Source of the DNA: Mycetocola tolaasinivorans
Lineage (GTDB): Bacteria; Actinomycetota; Actinomycetes; Actinomycetales; Microbacteriaceae
Assembly: GCF_003667565.1 (NCBI RefSeq)
Contig: NZ_RCUX01000007.1
Span: forward strand, 62,001 to 126,000
DNA: 64,000 nucleotides
Reading direction: 5' to 3'
In this document: positions 61,126-64,000 of the stretch, one piece after another
Layout: each line of letters starts with the position of its first letter
How positions within the stretch are numbered: position 1 is the first letter of the stretch
Translations under genes and position numbers: made by a program
The notes under the pieces: model-generated
Told to the model about the DNA's origin: nothing
The model's database searches: none
The model's input: only the letters and a program-made list of their open reading frames with translations

Positions 61126-64000
61126 TCAGACTGTTCGGGTGCGAACCGGCAAAACACCCGGCTGCGCGACGCGGGCCAGCGCGTCGAGGGCGCGCTCGCG
61201 CGGCTCCGGCGGCAGCTGCGGGAGCAGGGCGCGGAGTTTTTCCTGCGCGGCGTCTGCCGCCGGCGCAGACGCGGTGGAGAGCCGGCCGAGGGTGTCCACC
61301 GCGACGATGAGTTCGGCCGCGTCGGCAGAGGCTGTGACCAGGGCGTCGACGAGTTCCCACACTCGGGAGGGCGTTTCGGCGAGGTGTTGCGCAGTGAACC
61401 CCGTGGTGGTCTCGGCGGCCACCGATCCGCGACCGGCGAGTGCGGCGCGAAGAACGGGCACAAGTTGGGCGGGTGGAACGTCACTCACCGAGAACAGTGA
61501 GTAGGCGAGCCGGGCTGAGATCCTTGCGTGCTCACCGGTGGTCGCGAGGTCTTCGGCCACGAAGCGGAGAGCCTCGGCCGACTCGGGCGGAAGCCTGCGC
61601 CCGGCCAGCAGGTGTTCGGCATCCAGGATGGTGCCCAGGGTGTGGCGCGCGAGGGGAGCGAGGGAGAGCGCGTGGATCGCCTCACGAGCGCCCAGCACGT
61701 GACCCTCGGCCAGGATGGCCGCGACGAGACGGCCGGTTCCCGGCGAGCAGTGCTCGGGGGCGGCGGCCAGGGCGTGCCACACCTCGGCCGCGAGCTCGGG
61801 AGCGCCGCTCACCCAGCCGTGGACGAGTGGCACTGCGGCGTCGGAGAGCGCGCCCGCCGCGGAAACCACGGCGGTGATCGCGCGGGTGGCATCCGATCGT
61901 GCCGCGGGCGAGAGGCTTCCGGGGTGTATGCGCGCGAGGAGCGATCCCGCACGCAGCGCATCTTCCTCGGTGAGCCCCGCGGCAAACTCGGCGCGGATGA
62001 ACGCCCGTTCCGTGGCGGCCTCGGCTCGCCCCAGGGCGAGTCCGATGGCGGTCCAGACAACGTCTGGATGCGGGTCAGCCCCCAGGATGAGCAGGCGGCG
62101 TGCGGCGTGATCGATCGGGGCGGCGCGATCCACGGCGGCCAGGGCGAGACGACGCGCGGATACGGTGTTGGTGGCCGCAGCTATGCGGTCCAGCAGGGCG
62201 GCGGAGTCCGCGGCGGCGAGGGTGCCCGCACGGCGAACCAGTGCGGCTCCGGCCACGCGGCGCAGCGGGCCGATGGCGGGGTCGGCGGCGGAGGTAAGGA
62301 TCGTGCACAGGTCGGTATCGGCGGCCGCATCCTCCGGACGCGCGCCGAGTAGCGCGGTCGCTCGCGCACGCAGGCGTGCGGCGGACGGGTCTGCATCCGG
62401 CGAATCGGCCGCTGCCTCATCCGGCGCGAGGGCCAGGTCCCGCAGCACGTCGAGTCCATATCCGGGAATGCGCGCGAGCGCTCCCAGCGCCTCACGGGCG
62501 GCGTATTCATCATCGGTAGATGCCCGGAGTAGCTCGCCATACGCCGCGGCGACCAGCGCGCGGGTTCCGGCACCCCAGGAGGCGGAGCGAGCGGTCTCGG
62601 GCAGGAGCCCCGCGTCGCTCAGCCCCGCGGTAGCCAACGCCTGGGCGATCAGATCGCTCGCGGCATGGGCGAGGGTTGCGCGCACCGCGGGGGAGGCGAG
62701 GGCCGCGGGGAGCGGCGAGGCTGCGCTCAGCAGCGCGCGGACGCGAGCGGTGCGGGTATCGCGGTCGCGCAGCCAGGCGGTGAGGAGCGCTTCGGCGGCG
62801 GCGTCATCGTCCGGGCCGAGCTGCGCGATGCGGCGCTCCAGCTCGTTCGTGACCCCGGGGTGTTTCGGATCCATCCAGCTGAGCTGGGCCAGCGCCTCGG
62901 TCGTATGGGCGTGGGGCAGCAGCCGATCGATCACGAGGGCCCGCAGCTCGTCGGGGATCACTCGCAGGTTCCACACGATGGTGGTGATCGGGGCGACCGC
63001 GTCCAGGATGCGCCAGCCCAGCGGGTCATCCCCGCGGGAGGCGGTGAGCAGGCGCAGGGCGATGCGGGAGAGGGCGTAGAGGGTTCCCAGATCGCGATCG
63101 GGCGCGGATAGCGCCGCCCGAAGGAGCGGGAGGAAGGCGTCGGCGGTCAGGGTGGAGAGCGCCCGGGAGGGGAGATCCGCGAGTGTGGTGAGGGCCGCGC
63201 CGCGAACCGAGCCGCGCTCGCCGAGGAGTGCGGTGTGGCGGGTGAGGAGGGCCGGGAGGCCCGCCTGGGAGTCGAGCCCCGCCGCCGTAATCAGCGTCTG
63301 ATAGCCGCGCGCACGTCGGAGGGGATCGGCGTCGGTGAGGAGCGGCGCGAGGAACGGTTCGGCCTCGCTGAGCGGCAGCCAGCCCGCGGATTCCTCGCCG
63401 GGAGAGAGCAGTGCCGCGGTGTTCCGGGCGATCTCCGGCAGCAGGTCGTCGCCATCCCAGCGGCCCGTGTGAACGCGTACTCCGCGATCGATGAGCGTGG
63501 CCAGGAGCAGCCGGGCATCCGCCGGTGCGGCCGAGGTTAGTATCCGGGTGGCCAGCAGAGAGGGGTAGTCGTCCTGAAGGTGCGCGCTGAGGAGATCGAG
63601 CAGCGCGGCCGGGGCCTGCGCGGCGAGGAATCGGGCGGTTCCGCGGGAAAGGAAGAGGTCCTGGCGGAGGTTCAACCGGGTGGAGATCAGCTCCCGCGTG
63701 GCGGCCTCGGGGTTCGCCCGCACCAGGGCATCCCACAGCGGGCCGTGGTCGTACTCCCAGCCCTCGGCCGGCGGGCACTCCCGAGCGGAGATGCGCACCG
63801 CCTCATCCTCCCCGGTGGCCGCAATCGCGAGGCCGAGGGCCGGCTGAATGCGGGTCCAGACGGCGGCGCGCTCGGCCGGCGCACTCACCCGCACCGATGC
63901 GAGCAGCACGGGAATCGAGGGCCCGGGGTGGGCGCGGACGATGTGTTCCGGATGCTCCGCACCGGGAATGAGCGTGCCGAGGTGTTCGGCGGCGAGATCG
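61126..64000 (-). CDS. HEAT-repeat-like protein, 5' end outside the window
   Basis: At least 957 aa. The frame stays open to the right edge (reading DLAAEHLGTLIPGAEHPE at the edge), so the true start lies beyond base 64000. The protein is almost entirely Ala/Leu/Arg-rich helical repeats of about 35-40 residues, such as ALLTRHTALLGERGSVRGAA and LVAAAYGELLRASTDDEY, the look of HEAT/armadillo solenoids. No catalytic motif, signal peptide or membrane helix is visible in this part. The stop is 93 bp before the DUF2470 gene on the same strand. Function unknown; a scaffold role is only a structural guess. Confidence 0.75.
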   Translation of the reverse strand, partial: DLAAEHLGTLIPGAEHPEHIVRAHPGPSIPVLLASVRVSAPAERAAVWTRIQPALGLAIAATGEDEAVRISARECPPAEGWEYDHGPLWDALVRANPEAATRELISTRLNLRQDLFLSRGTARFLAAQAPAALLDLLSAHLQDDYPSLLATRILTSAAPADARLLLATLIDRGVRVHTGRWDGDDLLPEIARNTAALLSPGEESAGWLPLSEAEPFLAPLLTDADPLRRARGYQTLITAAGLDSQAGLPALLTRHTALLGERGSVRGAALTTLADLPSRALSTLTADAFLPLLRAALSAPDRDLGTLYALSRIALRLLTASRGDDPLGWRILDAVAPITTIVWNLRVIPDELRALVIDRLLPHAHTTEALAQLSWMDPKHPGVTNELERRIAQLGPDDDAAAEALLTAWLRDRDTRTARVRALLSAASPLPAALASPAVRATLAHAASDLIAQALATAGLSDAGLLPETARSASWGAGTRALVAAAYGELLRASTDDEYAAREALGALARIPGYGLDVLRDLALAPDEAAADSPDADPSAARLRARATALLGARPEDAAADTDLCTILTSAADPAIGPLRRVAGAALVRRAGTLAAADSAALLDRIAAATNTVSARRLALAAVDRAAPIDHAARRLLILGADPHPDVVWTAIGLALGRAEAATERAFIRAEFAAGLTEEDALRAGSLLARIHPGSLSPAARSDATRAITAVVSAAGALSDAAVPLVHGWVSGAPELAAEVWHALAAAPEHCSPGTGRLVAAILAEGHVLGAREAIHALSLAPLARHTLGTILDAEHLLAGRRLPPESAEALRFVAEDLATTGEHARISARLAYSLFSVSDVPPAQLVPVLRAALAGRGSVAAETTTGFTAQHLAETPSRVWELVDALVTASADAAELIVAVDTLGRLSTASAPAADAAQEKLRALLPQLPPEPRERALDALARVAQPGVLPVRTRTV

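Overview
The window is high-GC (roughly two thirds G+C), densely packed bacterial DNA. It looks like chromosome of an actinobacterium, most likely of the Microbacteriaceae type. The support is the gene content: DUF5997 beside a LysR effector domain, ClpS-DUF2017, a CopD-CtaG fusion, a C-terminal-DDTPF SSB, zinc-free S18/L28/L33/S14, and a Fur-type Zur with actinobacterial Zur boxes. Many GTG starts and leaderless-looking starts (a TANNNT box 6-7 nt before the start codon) fit the same assignment. No rRNA, tRNA, IS element, prophage or CRISPR array was recognised. Species cannot be named from sequence alone.

Layout. 1-4.8 kb: glycine cleavage operon gcvP-gcvT-gcvH on the minus strand behind a tandem glycine riboswitch. 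4.8-10.2 kb: MarR plus flavoprotein pair, a J-domain protein, clpS-DUF2017, a DUF2809 membrane protein and an M18 aminopeptidase. 10.3-12.4 kb: a lower-GC accessory block with a 480-aa four-helix membrane protein and a 60-aa basic protein, closed by a perfect hairpin. 12.4-17.6 kb: GNAT, DUF5997 facing a LysR effector domain that has no DNA-binding domain, CCA-adding enzyme, and an orphan ABC binding lipoprotein whose leader holds a terminator-like hairpin. 17.7-21.3 kb: rpsF-ssb-rpsR-rplI, a DnaA-box cluster, then dnaB. 21.4-27 kb: a 1048-aa secreted multi-domain protein and three membrane proteins. 27-34 kb: purB operon (minus), hisC, and a 2-oxoacid dehydrogenase E1a-E1b-E2 operon.

34-41 kb: two importers. 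A glycine-betaine type ABC system (opuAA-AB-AC) sits behind a long uncharacterised leader. A zinc system (znuA-znuC-znuB-zur) has a promoter covered by two Zur boxes. 41-53 kb: an accessory-looking catabolic locus. A peptide-type ABC importer faces two luciferase-like flavin monooxygenases, a MocR-type regulator and an FRP/NfsA-type nitroreductase, followed by two divergent paralogous TetR regulators. A 61-bp tandem repeat has copied the stop-codon end of the importer's binding protein. I read this locus as uptake plus oxidative cleavage of an organosulfur or related compound; this is inference.

53-64 kb: rpmB-rpmG-rpsN, hup, CopD-CtaG, a PadR-HAAS-small-protein operon, a PIF1/RecD-like helicase, a heme oxygenase plus DUF2470 pair with DtxR-like boxes, and a HEAT-repeat-like protein running off the right edge. 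The strongest candidates for something undescribed are the flavin-monooxygenase locus, the membrane/small-protein cassette at 10.3-12.0 kb, the DnaA-box cluster before dnaB, and the split LysR/DUF5997 pair.
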